Below, one piece after another: positions 32,436-42,370 of a DNA stretch of 64,000 nucleotides (positions within the stretch are counted from its first letter, which is position 1; each line of letters opens with the position of its first letter). The translations under genes and the position numbers were made by a program. Under the pieces are notes generated by a model. That model saw only the letters and a list, made by a program, of their open reading frames with translations, did not search any database and was not told the origin of the DNA. This stretch comes from Humulus lupulus (Eukaryota > Streptophyta > Magnoliopsida > Rosales > Cannabaceae), in assembly GCF_963169125.1 (NCBI RefSeq), contig NC_084795.1:193600214-193664213 (forward strand), in the 5' to 3' direction.

Positions 32436-35102
32436 CTAAGCCCCATCAGTTGGCCCTTTGGAGGTCGCGGTCTCATCCTGCTCCGCCGCGGCAGAGGCCT
32501 CTCCAGTCTCCGATGGAGGAACCTCCTTATTCAGGCGGGCTTGAAGCTGCGGCAACAAGAATGCCCAGAGGTCCGGCGGCATGAAAGAAAAGTCCGCGTC
32601 CGGATTGTGGGACCAGCAGTGATAGAACAGGTCTTGTAAGGACTGCTCCGACACGACCCGCTCGTCTTTCAGGGCGGCCTGGGAGGCCTGGGCTTCGGCC
32701 TTCGGCGCCTCAAGATCTGTCCGCGATGCGGCCAGGGAGTTTTTAAGCTCCTGGTTCTCGGAGCGGATCTTCTCTAGCTCGGATGCGGCCAGGGAGTGTT
32801 TAAGCTCTTGGTTCTCGGAGCGAATTTTCTCTAGCTCGGCTTTAGAGGCCGCCAGAGCGTCTCTCGCCTCCTGAGACTCCTGGAGGGCGGTCTGGCGATC
32901 AGCTTCCAAACCCTCGAGCTGGGCCTTGGTCCTAACAATGCCTCTGTAGGCGGCAGCAATGCCCTGCAAGAAAAGAATGATAAATTAACAAACTGGAAGG
33001 AAAAAGGCGGCGTGTGAGTGTTAAAGCCTTAAAAGAAGGGGGCACTTTACCGTTAAGGTCATGTCCATCGCAGACTCTACAACTCGGACCGGGCTCGTTG
33101 TTTCGATGGCCCGGAGCTCCTTCTCCCTGATATTGTAGAAGTGGCTGACGGCGTAGCTAGCCGACTCATACACCGTACCCCGGAATGCTTCGGGCATCTT
33201 CTCCAGAGCCCGGGGGTCGACCGGGATACGCACGTCCCGGGCTGCCGCGGCCAGATTCCCGACCTCTATTACCCCGTCCTGCGCGGCTTGTGGAGATCGT
33301 TGGGGTGGCGGGTGCATGAGCCCTGTCCTGGCGACAGGGAGGTTCGCCCCCGCGACCTGGGATGGCGGGGCTTTCTCCTTCTCCTTAGCCGGGGATTTGG
33401 TGGAGGCCCCGGCCGAGCTCTTGGACTCGCGAAGCCTCTTTAACCTCGGCCCTGCTGGGGGATTCCCACTGAACACAATGCCCCGCAGACTATTCCCGGG
33501 CTGAGACATCTCTTCTGCCAAGAACAAAAAACATGGTTATTAGCAATCATGCAGAAATAAAGACAAAAGGTCCAAAGGCAATAAGAAAGCAAATACTAAG
33601 GGAGCCCTACCCCCCGAGCTGGAAGAGCCTAGGACGATTATCTCGCGAACTGGCGAAGGTTCTAGGTCCGGTTCTGAATCGGGGCTGGACTCTTCTACGT
33701 ACTGCCTAATCCCCGGAGCATAGATGCCCCTCTGGAGCGCAGGCCACGTGCGTAAGTTGGTCCCGTACTCCTCAAAAATGACCGACCTAAAGGCTAGGGT
33801 ATTATCTACTACTACGGTACCCTTAGGCCGACTCTCTTGGTTGTCCAGCACGAGCTGGTCAACGCAATGGAGCAAGAGCGTGTCCAGGTCCGGATTCCTT
33901 GAGTGACGATGGACGAGCTGCCTAGGGTTGAACCTAACCAGCCGGGGGTCTGCAGTGGCCCTATATACGTTCTTAAATAAGTAAGAGTTACCTTGACTGG
34001 AAGGACCCGCGGCTGCTCCGGATTGGGCCCTCTCCTCGCTCATCCCCTGGGCGACCTCCAAGGTCCTCTTCCTGTTCATCACCAGAGGAACTTCCTCACC
34101 TTCTTCCTCGCCTTCGTCGTCTGCGACCTCCTCCGCGACGATCGGTCTGTTGTCGCGAGCTGGGGGAGGCCCCCGGGGCCTTTTCAAATTCAAAGTCTGA
34201 TTTGGGAAAATCAGCTTGCAGAATACCATCGTCTCGTCCGTCACGAGCACGCGGTAGTCTTTCTCACTGGGGGGCAAGTTCGCCAATGTATCGTATTGAC
34301 CCCCGAGGGTCACAGACTTTTCGGTCCTCGCGTAGATGGCTGCAAGGTTGGTTGAAGTCAGAAGTGGAATAAGGGAGGAGCTAAAACAAGATAACCTTTA
34401 AAAGGCGAACTAAATCAAGGATCACTTACGAGGACTGTTGAAGTAGTGATGGTCGCAATTGCGGAACCCAGTTGACATGAAAAACTGGTCTTTGAAGTCG
34501 TTTGGATGGCTCGGCAGCTCGATCACTGCTGCTGTGTTAAGGAAGCGGGTTAAGTAATAGAACCCGTCGCCTCGCCCCCGCTGGTCCGGGCTGGCTTTGA
34601 GGCAAAAGAAATATAGAATATCAGCAGGAGTGGGGACCTCCCACTCATGCTTTTGGAACAAATACCTCAATCCCGCCAGCAGACGGTATGAGTTGGGGGG
34701 GAGCTGAAATGGGGCCAACCCCACATAGTTCAGAAAATCAGCAAAATACTGATCCAGGGGGAGGAAGGCCCCTGCCTTGAAGTGTTCCCCGCTCCAGGCC
34801 GCGAACGACTCGTCGAGCGACGTGCAGCTCCGCTCCCCATCCGCAGCAGGTCGGGCGATCACGGAGGTCATCCCCAGAGGAATGTTGTGGTTGAGGAAGA
34901 TTTTGGTGATCTTTGCCTGGCTGGTTATCTTCGAGACAATTCTCTCCGCCTTGAAAAACGCGTCAGGGGCCACCTCGGCTTGCTTCTCCACCGCCGGCCC
35001 AAAGTGGGGAATTGGCGAGTTGGTCACCACCGCCTTTCCTTTATCCTGCTGGGAGGACGAACTTCCCACATTCTTCTGTGGCAGATTTCTCTTTGGAGCC
35101 AT
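32436..35102 (-). CDS. Antisense four-exon gene of element A (transposase_28-like, 797 residues)
   Basis: Coding exons 35102-34430, 34339-33611, 33514-33051 and 32963-32436 join in frame (phases 1, 1, 0) with GT-AG introns: donors C|GTAAGT, G|GTAGGG, G|GTAAAG and acceptors TTGCAG, TGGCAG, TTGCAG. The product reads without a stop. The start is ATG at 35102 (MAPKRNLPQKN), eight bases after a splice acceptor. Residues about 100-215 resemble the Pfam family called putative gypsy type transposon (PF04195): FLNYVGLAPFQLPPNSYRLL. The middle is acidic and Pro/Ser-rich with basic RKR-type stretches. Exon 4 is a coiled coil with a duplicated 19-residue unit, then FYHCWSHNPDADF. It converges on pol and has its own promoter. 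Function is unknown; nuclear or RNA-binding roles are guesses. Confidence 0.85.
32725..32838 (-). repeat. 57-bp tandem duplication in exon 4 of the antisense gene
   Basis: GATGCGGCCAGGGAG recurs at 32725 and 32782, an exact 57-bp (19-codon) spacing. It duplicates an ELEKIRSENQELK heptad-type segment and keeps the frame, lengthening the coiled coil. Confidence 0.85.
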
Positions 35103-35834
35103 CTGGTCGCCTATCGAACAAAAGAAAACACTTTAGAAAAGGCGACCCAAGCAGGAGAGTGAAGCAAGTATTCTGTACACGAGCTGGGGTAAACCCAGCC
35201 CGTGGAGAGTGGTGCCACGCGTTCCAAGGAACACGCGCCTATGCCCTCAACAGATCCCAGATTACTCGGAATTCGTGTGTCAGAGGACTCAGAGTAAAAA
35301 ATTGCCTTGGGGGGAAAGTTTCAACAGGCAAGGCGTGGCAAAACCGCTTTTAAGGCGTATTCCCTAAGCTACCCGGTTTTTGCACCCAAAATTCCTAAGG
35401 ATCCTACCCAGAAATTGTTCCTAAGAGAGAACCATGGAACCCATATTCTAAGACGATGTCCCATGGCAAGTGTGCCCTAATCTAAGAAGGGCTGTCACCC
35501 TCCATATCCGCGCGACCCAGAAAACCTCTGCATGTGGCTACAGTAAATTTTTTTGCCTAAGCTACAGTGGCATGCTTTCAAAAATAAACAAGGACAGAAA
35601 ACTTACAGTATATGGTTAGATGGTGAGTGAGGTTGCTGCACTGGTAGGAGCTTCGTTGGCACAGTGGTCTCCGAAGTTTTGAAGGAACTCGTACGCTTAA
35701 GCTTCGTGAACGAAGAAGATGAGAGCAATGGAAATGAGGGTTTTGTTCTTCGGAAGGTCAGAGAAAATAAGGAAATTTGAGAGGTTTTGAATGGTAAGGT
35801 GGCCCGTGCGTGGGATGACCACCCCTTTTTATAC
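35103..35834 (-). promoter_or_regulatory. 5' UTR, 5'-UTR intron and TATA box of the antisense gene in element A
   Basis: On the minus strand, TATAAAAAGG lies at 35833-35824. A donor ACT|GTAAGT occurs at 35607/35606 and an acceptor GATAG|GCG at 35111/35110, just before the ATG. This gives a leader of two exons with a 496-bp intron. Element F repeats the plan (TATA at 60789-60780, intron 60610-60224). The transcription start is inferred at about 35800. Confidence 0.65.
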
Positions 35835-36083
35835 ACGGGAAGGATCACGTGTAAAAGGTCCTTGGGAGACCCTCCACTCGAAATGTGAAACGACGGCTGG
35901 ACAGTAGGCTAGGCCATTTAATGCGGTTCTCGTAGAGTGTACCGTCGCCACCCATGGCGTTCCACGTATCAGACACCTGCGAAAAGCATGGAATGCGAAG
36001 GGTTGTGGGAGAAGTCTAAAAGCCCCTACTGTGGTCTCCCATATCTGACGTCATGAACCACGAGCAGGAGCTTGGGGTGCAGA
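35835..36083 (+). other. Spacer and 3' polypurine tract of element A
   Basis: GGAGCTTGGGGTGCAGA ends at 36083, directly before the 3' LTR. No coding sequence is seen; the remainder is upstream DNA of the antisense promoter. Confidence 0.65.
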
Positions 36084-36859
36084 TGTACGCCCTGGTTTTC
36101 CCACGGGCTGTTTAGCAGGACGAGCCTCGGACTAAACATGATTTAGTCCGAGGTTCCCACAGGCCAGAGGCTCTATTTCCAGGACGGGCCCTTTTTTGCT
36201 CGAGGGGGTCCTGTTTCCAGCTCGCACTTGTTGCACCTGGAGCTGGGAATAACATCCGGCGACCACGGATGGATGAGCTCGGGTTATGAATTGCTCCAGT
36301 AACGAGCTTCTCAGGAAGCTCTGACCCTATGGGAAGTCAACACGCAAGATAAACGTGCATAATCCTGCCATCACGTGTCCGATATCCCCCTGACTTCTCG
36401 GACACGCAGCAGGAACGTGCGTATTCAGACACCCACGGATGAGTTGGGCCGTGCGGCCCATTATCTCCTTCCATACTGATTAGACCACACTTGTGTGTCA
36501 GGTTTAGGAATTAATCATGAATATCACAGACTTGATATGACAAATGGTAAGGTCACGAGATGACCTCCCTACCAACTTCCAGGTGCCTTCTCCTATAAAT
36601 ATGGAGACCCTGGGAGTTGATAGGGGTTGGAAAAATAGTCTTTTAAGAACTATATACTTTGTAAACCAATTACCTAGAGAATATCAATAATATTGACTAG
36701 TGGAGTAGAAGGATTTTAACCTTCGAACCACTTAAAAACGTGTCTGGAGTCACCTAGTTCTTTCCACAAAGATTTCATATCTGTGACGGTTCTACCTTTA
36801 AGTACTAATCTCTTTCTCTTCTTCTCTTAATTATCTGTTGCCGAAGAACCGCGTCAACA
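36084..36859 (+). repeat. 3' LTR of element A (776 bp)
   Basis: Nearly identical to 20744-21518, with one extra base in CTGACCCTATGG. It ends CGCGTCAACA and is followed by the target duplication AAACT. Confidence 0.95.
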
Positions 36860-36864
36860 AAACT

Positions 36865-38219
36865 AAACCCATAACCTTTATTGAAGAGGACGCATCACGT
36901 GTCCAATTTCCCCATAACGACCACCTGGTCATAACCCTCCATCTCGCGAACAAGAGGGTACGCCGAGTCCTGATTGATAATGGGAGCTCGGTGAATATCT
37001 TCTATAAAGCCACCCTAAGAAAGATGGGACTCGCGTTTCGCGACCTGAAAGCATGTGCAATCACATTGTACGATTTTTCAGAAGAAGGGATTGCTTGTAT
37101 GGGAGCCATTGAACTCCCTATGACCTTGGGAGACTATCCAGTCTCTATAACCAAGATGATGGAGTTTGTCGTAGTGGATCTCCCATCGGCCTACAATGTA
37201 CTGCTCATGAGATCCCCCCTAATTGGGCTGGGGGCAGTATCATCTGTTAGGCACTTGGCCATCAAGTTCTCGACTTCTAGTGGCATCAGGACGTTGAAAG
37301 GGGACCAGCTTGCCGGGAGGGAATGCTATAGCATCTCCTCTAGGTGAAAGAAGCAAACAAGTGCACAGGCACTTGTAATAACACAAAACAAGTATAGGAT
37401 GATCATCGAGATAGATGAAGAGAACGACCCCAGAATAGAAGAAAGGGCTGACCTTGAACCTCTAGAAGAACTCGAGGAGGTCATGCTTGAAGACCCCACG
37501 AAGATGGTAAAGGTGGGTAAGAATCTTTCTGAAGAAGCAAAATAGCAATTAATTCACTTCTTAAAAGAAAACCAGGATGTATTCGCATGGTCGCATTCGG
37601 ACATGGTGGGAATCAATCCAAATGTCATGAGTCATGCACTTAACATTGATAAAAGCTTCCCCTCGAAGCAGCAAAAGCGAAGACTTCTGGACGATGATAG
37701 AAAGAAGGCCCTCAAGGAAGAAGTCGATAGGTTAAAGGCAAATCGATTCATACGAGATGCCTTCTATCCAGATTGGATTGCCAATCCGGTGTTGGTTCCG
37801 AAGCCAAACGGCACGTGGCGAACCTGCATCGACTATTCCAACCTTAACAAGGCATGCCCTAAAGATTTTTTTCCCTTACCTCGGATTGATTAGCTCATAG
37901 ATGCCACAGCAGGTCATGGCCTCATGTCGTTCATGGATGCCTATTCAGGATATAACCAGATCGCCACGCATGCACCGAACCAAGAGCATACGAGCTTTGT
38001 AGTCGATAAAGGTCTATACACTGCTATCGTGATTCACAGTCAGTGGTCAACCAAATTTTAGGGGAATATCAAGATTTTGGCATGAAGATGGCTATGTATT
38101 TAGAGAAAGCCAAGGCTGCGCTCGGACATTTCAAGTTCTACGCTATAGAGCAAGTTCCTCGAGAACAAAATTCTAATGCAGACGCCTTGGCCAGGCTCGC
38201 CACGACCAACGAGGACCTG
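36865..38219 (+). pseudogene. pol remnant of element B (protease, partial RT, end of second RNase H)
   Basis: This continues the element B polyprotein interrupted at 20743. The protease keeps Asp-Asn-Gly-Ser (36976-36987) and runs to a stop at 37345-37347. The reverse transcriptase start is recognisable (LNIDKSFPSKQQ, WRTCIDYSNLNKACPKD), broken by TAG at 37543-37545 and TAG at 37891-37893. At about 38020-38035 the sequence jumps from the GLY segment of reverse transcriptase to VVNQILGEYQ of the second RNase H, so the catalytic YxDD block and the first RNase H are deleted. The RNase H end (QVPREQNSNADALARLA) stops at 38219 where element D tail sequence begins. Integrase and 3' LTR are absent. 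Confidence 0.88.
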
Positions 38220-38475
38220 GTTGTATCCAGGATATTGATTTTAGAAACTTAGTTCGCGCTAATTACTTATTGACATCTCGTGCTTTTTAAGAAAAAAATT
38301 GATTAACCAATTTGAATCAACTTCTAAGTTTTAGGACCTAGTTGTATCCAGGACATTGATTTTAGAAACTTAGTTTGCGTTACTTCTTTATTGATATCTC
38401 GTGCTTTTTAAGAAAAACATCGATTAACCAATTTGAATCAACTTCTAAGTTTTAAGACCTGGTTGTATCCAGGAT
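38216..38475 (-). repeat. 121-bp tandem repeats of element D
   Basis: The palindrome-like block CCTGGTTGTATCCAGG or its variant (CCTAGTTGTATCCAGG) occurs at 38216, 38337 and 38458, exactly 121 bp apart, with two full units between. As in element A, each unit starts with a CCTGG...CCAGG block, though the unit sequences are otherwise different. Confidence 0.9.
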
Positions 38476-38476
38476 A

Positions 38477-38489
38477 TATGCCCCCCAAG
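38477..38489 (-). other. Internal polypurine-tract-like motif of element D
   Basis: The minus strand reads CTTGGGGGGCATA, identical to the post-integrase motif of elements A and F. It lies about 145 bp after the integrase stop. Confidence 0.7.
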
Positions 38490-38631
38490 TAACCAAGAAA
38501 GGACCTTTCGTTGTTATTTGGAACATGCTTTTCTAACCTTATGCTCATGAAGATACACCATGATATGAAGAAACTATTTCTCATTATTTAATAAAACAAG
38601 GTGGCTTTCCTAACTAAGCCTTACAAAAGTA

Positions 38632-39680
38632 TTACTGATAATATTTCTTCAAGTGTACAACGTTCCAAGTCCGTGGGACTGCTTCTCCATTAAGCCGAGC
38701 TAGTTTAAAGGTTCCTTCTTTCACAACCTCTATTATTTGATAGGGTCCTTCCCAATTTGGTCCCAACACTTCATCCTTAGGATCCTTACCGGCTAAGAAG
38801 ACTCTTCAGAGCACCAGGTCGCCTACTCTAAAGCTGCATTTCTTGACCTTTGAGTTGAAATAACGAGTGATCTTATGTTGACAATGCGCGAGCTACAACT
38901 ACGAAGCTTTTCATTTTTCAACAATTAGGTCGAGGGACGCGCAGAGAAATTTGTTGTTCTGGTCTTTGTCAAATGTCCAGACTCTATGCGAGGCTATCTT
39001 TGTTTCGATAGGAAGGATGGCCTCACTCCCAAAATCCAGGGAGAAAGGAGTGTGACCCATCGAAGTTCGGTGCGAGGTTCGGTATGCCCACAACACCTGG
39101 GGGAGCTGTTCGGGCCAAACTCCCTTGGCTTCATCCAACCTCTTCTTAAGGCTCGCTCTTAGTGTCTTGTTCACAGCCTCGACCTACCCATTAGCCTGGG
39201 GGTAGGCCACGGAGGAGAAGCTTTTAACTATGCCGTGCCTCTCGCAGAATTCAGTGAAGAGATCACTATCGAACTGTGTTCCGTTATCCGACACGATGTT
39301 CTTTGGCAGCCCGAATTGGCAGACAATACTCTTGACCATGATGTTGAGAACCCTCTTTAAAGTAATCATCGCCAGGGCTTCTGCTTCTACCCATTTTGTG
39401 AAGTAATCTATAGCCACCACAGCATAGCGAGCTCCTCCCTTTCCCGTGGGAAGGGCACCAACTAAATCAATCCCCCAGACTGCGAACGGCCCGGGGACGT
39501 GATCATCTTTAGCTCGATTGGAGGGGCTCGAGCGACCGTGGTGAACCGTTGGCACCTGTCGCACTTTTTGACATAAGAGATTGAGTCCTTCGATAGAGTG
39601 GGCCAATAATACCCTTGCCTCAACACCTTCAAGGCCAGGGTTTGCCCCCCAGCGTGATCTCTACAAAATCCCTCATGCAC
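38632..39680 (-). pseudogene. Integrase remnant of element D
   Basis: The zinc finger (HEGFCRDHAGG, CDRCQRF) is in 39680-39462, the core in 39606-39184 (WGIDLVGALP, SDNGTQFDS, YPQANG) and the rest in 39174-38911 (NKTLRASLKKRL onward). A TAG separates the YPQANG and NKTL pieces, and frames change near 39500 and 38900. The C-terminal end, with LKKYYQ and a stop at 38632-38634, is readable but out of frame. Confidence 0.87.
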
Positions 39681-39683
39681 CTC

Positions 39684-41668
39684 CTATAGAATGGTTTTCG
39701 CTTCACCTGGCAGAACAAACGGCAGAAGAGGTAAAGAGAGGCCACGCTGGTACAATGTCCCGTCTATCATTATATACCTCGGAGCCTGGTAAAGTACCCT
39801 CCTCGCGTCGTTTTGCTCCTCAGGTAACTTCCCTGTTGTGAGGTACTTGACTATGGGAGTCATCCAGGTCGGCCTGGTGTCGATCAACTCAACCTCCACC
39901 CCAGCTTCCTCTATGCTTGGTCTTTCCAAGAATTCTACCAGTACCAGGCCCAAAGTTTTGGCCTCCCCGGAGGTGGCGAGCTTTGCCAGGGCGTCAGCAT
40001 TGGCATTCTGTTCCTGAGGTACCTGTTCAATTAGGCCGTGCTCAAATGCGGATAGCTCCTTCTTTACCTTGGCCAGGTAAGCAGCCATCTTGGTTCCCCG
40101 TGCTTGGTATTCTCTTGATACTTGGTTTACCACGAGTTGGAAATCGCTGTAACACTGGACGGAGCTGGCCTTCAGCTCCTAGGCTATCCTTAGCCCGGCC
40201 AATAAAGCTTCGTATTTGGCTTCGTTGTTGGATGCTTTGAATCCGAATCACAACGCAGAGTGGAAACAATGTCCATCCGGGGAAATCAAGATGATTCCAG
40301 CTCCGGATCCATTCTCGTTAGACGAGCCATCTACAAAGACTTTCCATGAGGCTCCAACCGGTTGACGCGGTTCTTCCATTGGCTTTTCTCGGAATCCCGT
40401 GCACTCTTCCACAAAATCAACTAGAGCTTGGCTTTTTACTGTAGTTTGCGGCACATACACTATCTCAAATTGGCTGAGCTCGATAGCCCATTTCAAAAGA
40501 CGCCCCGATGCCTCAGGTTTCTGCAAAACCTGCCTTAAAGGTTGATCGGTTATGACGCAGATTGAATGGGACTGGAAATACGGCCTGAACTTTCGGGAGG
40601 CCGTAATAAGGCAGAAAGCCATTTTTGTCCATCAATGGCTATCGGGATTCAGCTCCGAGAAGCCTCTTGCTAATGTAATAGACTAGCTTCTGAGACCGGT
40701 CTTCTTCCCGGACCAGTACTGCGCTAGCCGCATCTTCTGTGATAGCTAGGTAAAGGAAAATAGGCTCTCTTGCCATTGGCTTGGACAACACGGGCGACTC
40801 GGCTAAATACGCTTTCAGGTTGAGAAGGCACGTTCGCATTCTTCGGTCCACTTGAATTTTTTATTTCCCCGAAGTAGGTTGTAGAATAGCAAACACATTC
40901 CTGACGCAAATTTTGGGGATTTAGCCTCATGACGTACTCTCTTAAAATCTTAAAGCATTCCTCCAGATCAAAGACATGGTTATCGGCAGTCTTTGACTTA
41001 ACCAACATGTTGTCAACGTACACTTCCATGTTTTTCAGCCTAACCTCTGGTATACATCCTTTTGACCAACCTCTGGTATGTAGCTCCTGCATTTTTCAGC
41101 CCGAAGGGCATGACCTTGTAGCAATACACGTTAGTTGGGGTCATGAAGCTAGTGTGCTCCTAGTCTGCCGGGTTCATGGAGATCTGATTATAGCCCGAGT
41201 ATCCATCCATAAAAGACATGAGCTCGTGCCCCACCGTGGCATCTACCAATTGATCAATCCTTGGCAAGGGGAAGCAATCTTTGGGGTAGGCTTTATTCAG
41301 ATCGAAAATTCGATCCAGGTTCGCCACTTCCCGTTGGGCTTTGGGACCAAAACAAGATTGGCGACCCAGATTGGGTACCTCGCCTAGCGAATAAAGCCGC
41401 ACTTCAAGAGCTGGGCTACTTTCTCCTTTAGGGCCTCAGCTCGGGTCGTGCCCAGGCGCCTTTGTTTCTGGGACTTCGCCGGCACGTTCTTGTCCAAGTT
41501 GAGGGTGTGCATGATGACACCTGGGCTGATCCCTATCATGTCCTCATGGGACCAAGTGAACACATGTAGATTATCTCGTAGAAATATCAGCAGCTCCGTC
41601 TTCCTTCTACTACACAGGTTTTTTCTAAGATTCACCACCTTTAAGGGGTCTTGTGGGTCGATACTCAC
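39684..41668 (-). pseudogene. Reverse transcriptase and RNase H remnant of element D
   Basis: Pieces in different frames cover the linker and RT start (41668-41384), RT palm (41402-41160, with DLNKAYPKD and MDGYSGYNQ), the catalytic region (41092-40724, with MEVYVDNML in place of YVDDML, so the second catalytic Asp is Asn), the first RNase H (40851-40248, MTDQ replaced by VITDQPLRQVL) and the second RNase H (FVDGSSNENGSGAG, then VNQVSREYQARG in 40133-39684). At least four frame changes are needed. The Asp-to-Asn change alone should abolish activity. Confidence 0.87.
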
Positions 41669-41791
41669 CTCCTCGAGCTCTTCGATGGCCTAGAGCTCAG
41701 ATCTATTTTCTCCTATCCTGGGGTCGATATCATCATTCATGATGATACCCTCCCCATTGGAATTCTGAGGTTTTTCTATCTCCAGAATAGG

Positions 41792-42306
41792 TCATATTTC
41801 CTGAGATTCCTCATTCCCACCCTGAATGGTCATCGCCTGCTGCCCGGGTCGTGACTTTCCCTTCATGGAAATGCTATAGCATTCCCTGGCAGCAAGTTGA
41901 TCACCTCGGACCCTGCATATCCCTATGGAGGATGGGAATTTGACTTCGAGATGGCGGATGGAGGTTATGGCCTCAAATGCTATCAACGTAGGCCGACCCA
42001 GAATAGCGTTGCAGGTGGTGGGACAATTGATGACCACGAATTCGAGGAGCTTAGACACAGTCCGGGGCTCCTCTCCCAAGGTAATTACCAGCTCGATTGT
42101 TCCTATCGCTGCCGACCCTTCTCTGGAAAATCCATACAGCATCATGGAGGTGGCCTTCAACTCGGTGACAGATAACCCCATCTTCTCTAGCATAGACCAA
42201 AACAGCAGGTTCACCGAACTCCCATTATCGACCAGCATCCTCCTAACTCTCCAGTTGGCGAGCTGGGCAATTATGACCAGAGGATCGTTATGGGGAAACT
42301 GGACGT
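41792..42306 (-). pseudogene. Protease remnant of element D
   Basis: The frame from 42238 to 41792 keeps LVDNGSSVNLLFWSMLEKMGL and ends MTIQGGNEESQEI before a stop. Upstream codons at 42306-42239 match the PITFTEEDAS entry into protease but with a frame problem. The active site is again Asp-Asn-Gly-Ser. Confidence 0.85.
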
Positions 42307-42370
42307 GACTAGCATCCTCCTCGGTAAAGATGATCGGTTGCCTCTCCAGTCGTTACTGTTTGGGTAGATG

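Larger units (their letters stand above)
20744..36859 (+). mobile_element. Complete Tat-lineage Ty3-gypsy element A, nested in element B
   Basis: The two LTRs (20744-21518 and 36084-36859) have TG...CA ends and are flanked by the perfect 5-bp target duplication AAACT (20739-20743 and 36860-36864). By my count the LTRs differ by five substitutions and one single-base indel in 775 bp. Order: LTR, primer-binding site, gag, protease, reverse transcriptase with RNase H, second RNase H, integrase, polypurine-like motif, 122-bp tandem repeats, antisense four-exon gene, polypurine tract, LTR. Two RNase H domains and an antisense gene before the 3' LTR are known Tat-lineage features. Without the nested 3.7-kb solo LTR it would be about 12.4 kb. 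Pol has one nonsense codon and one frameshift, so the copy is probably not autonomous. Confidence 0.95.
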
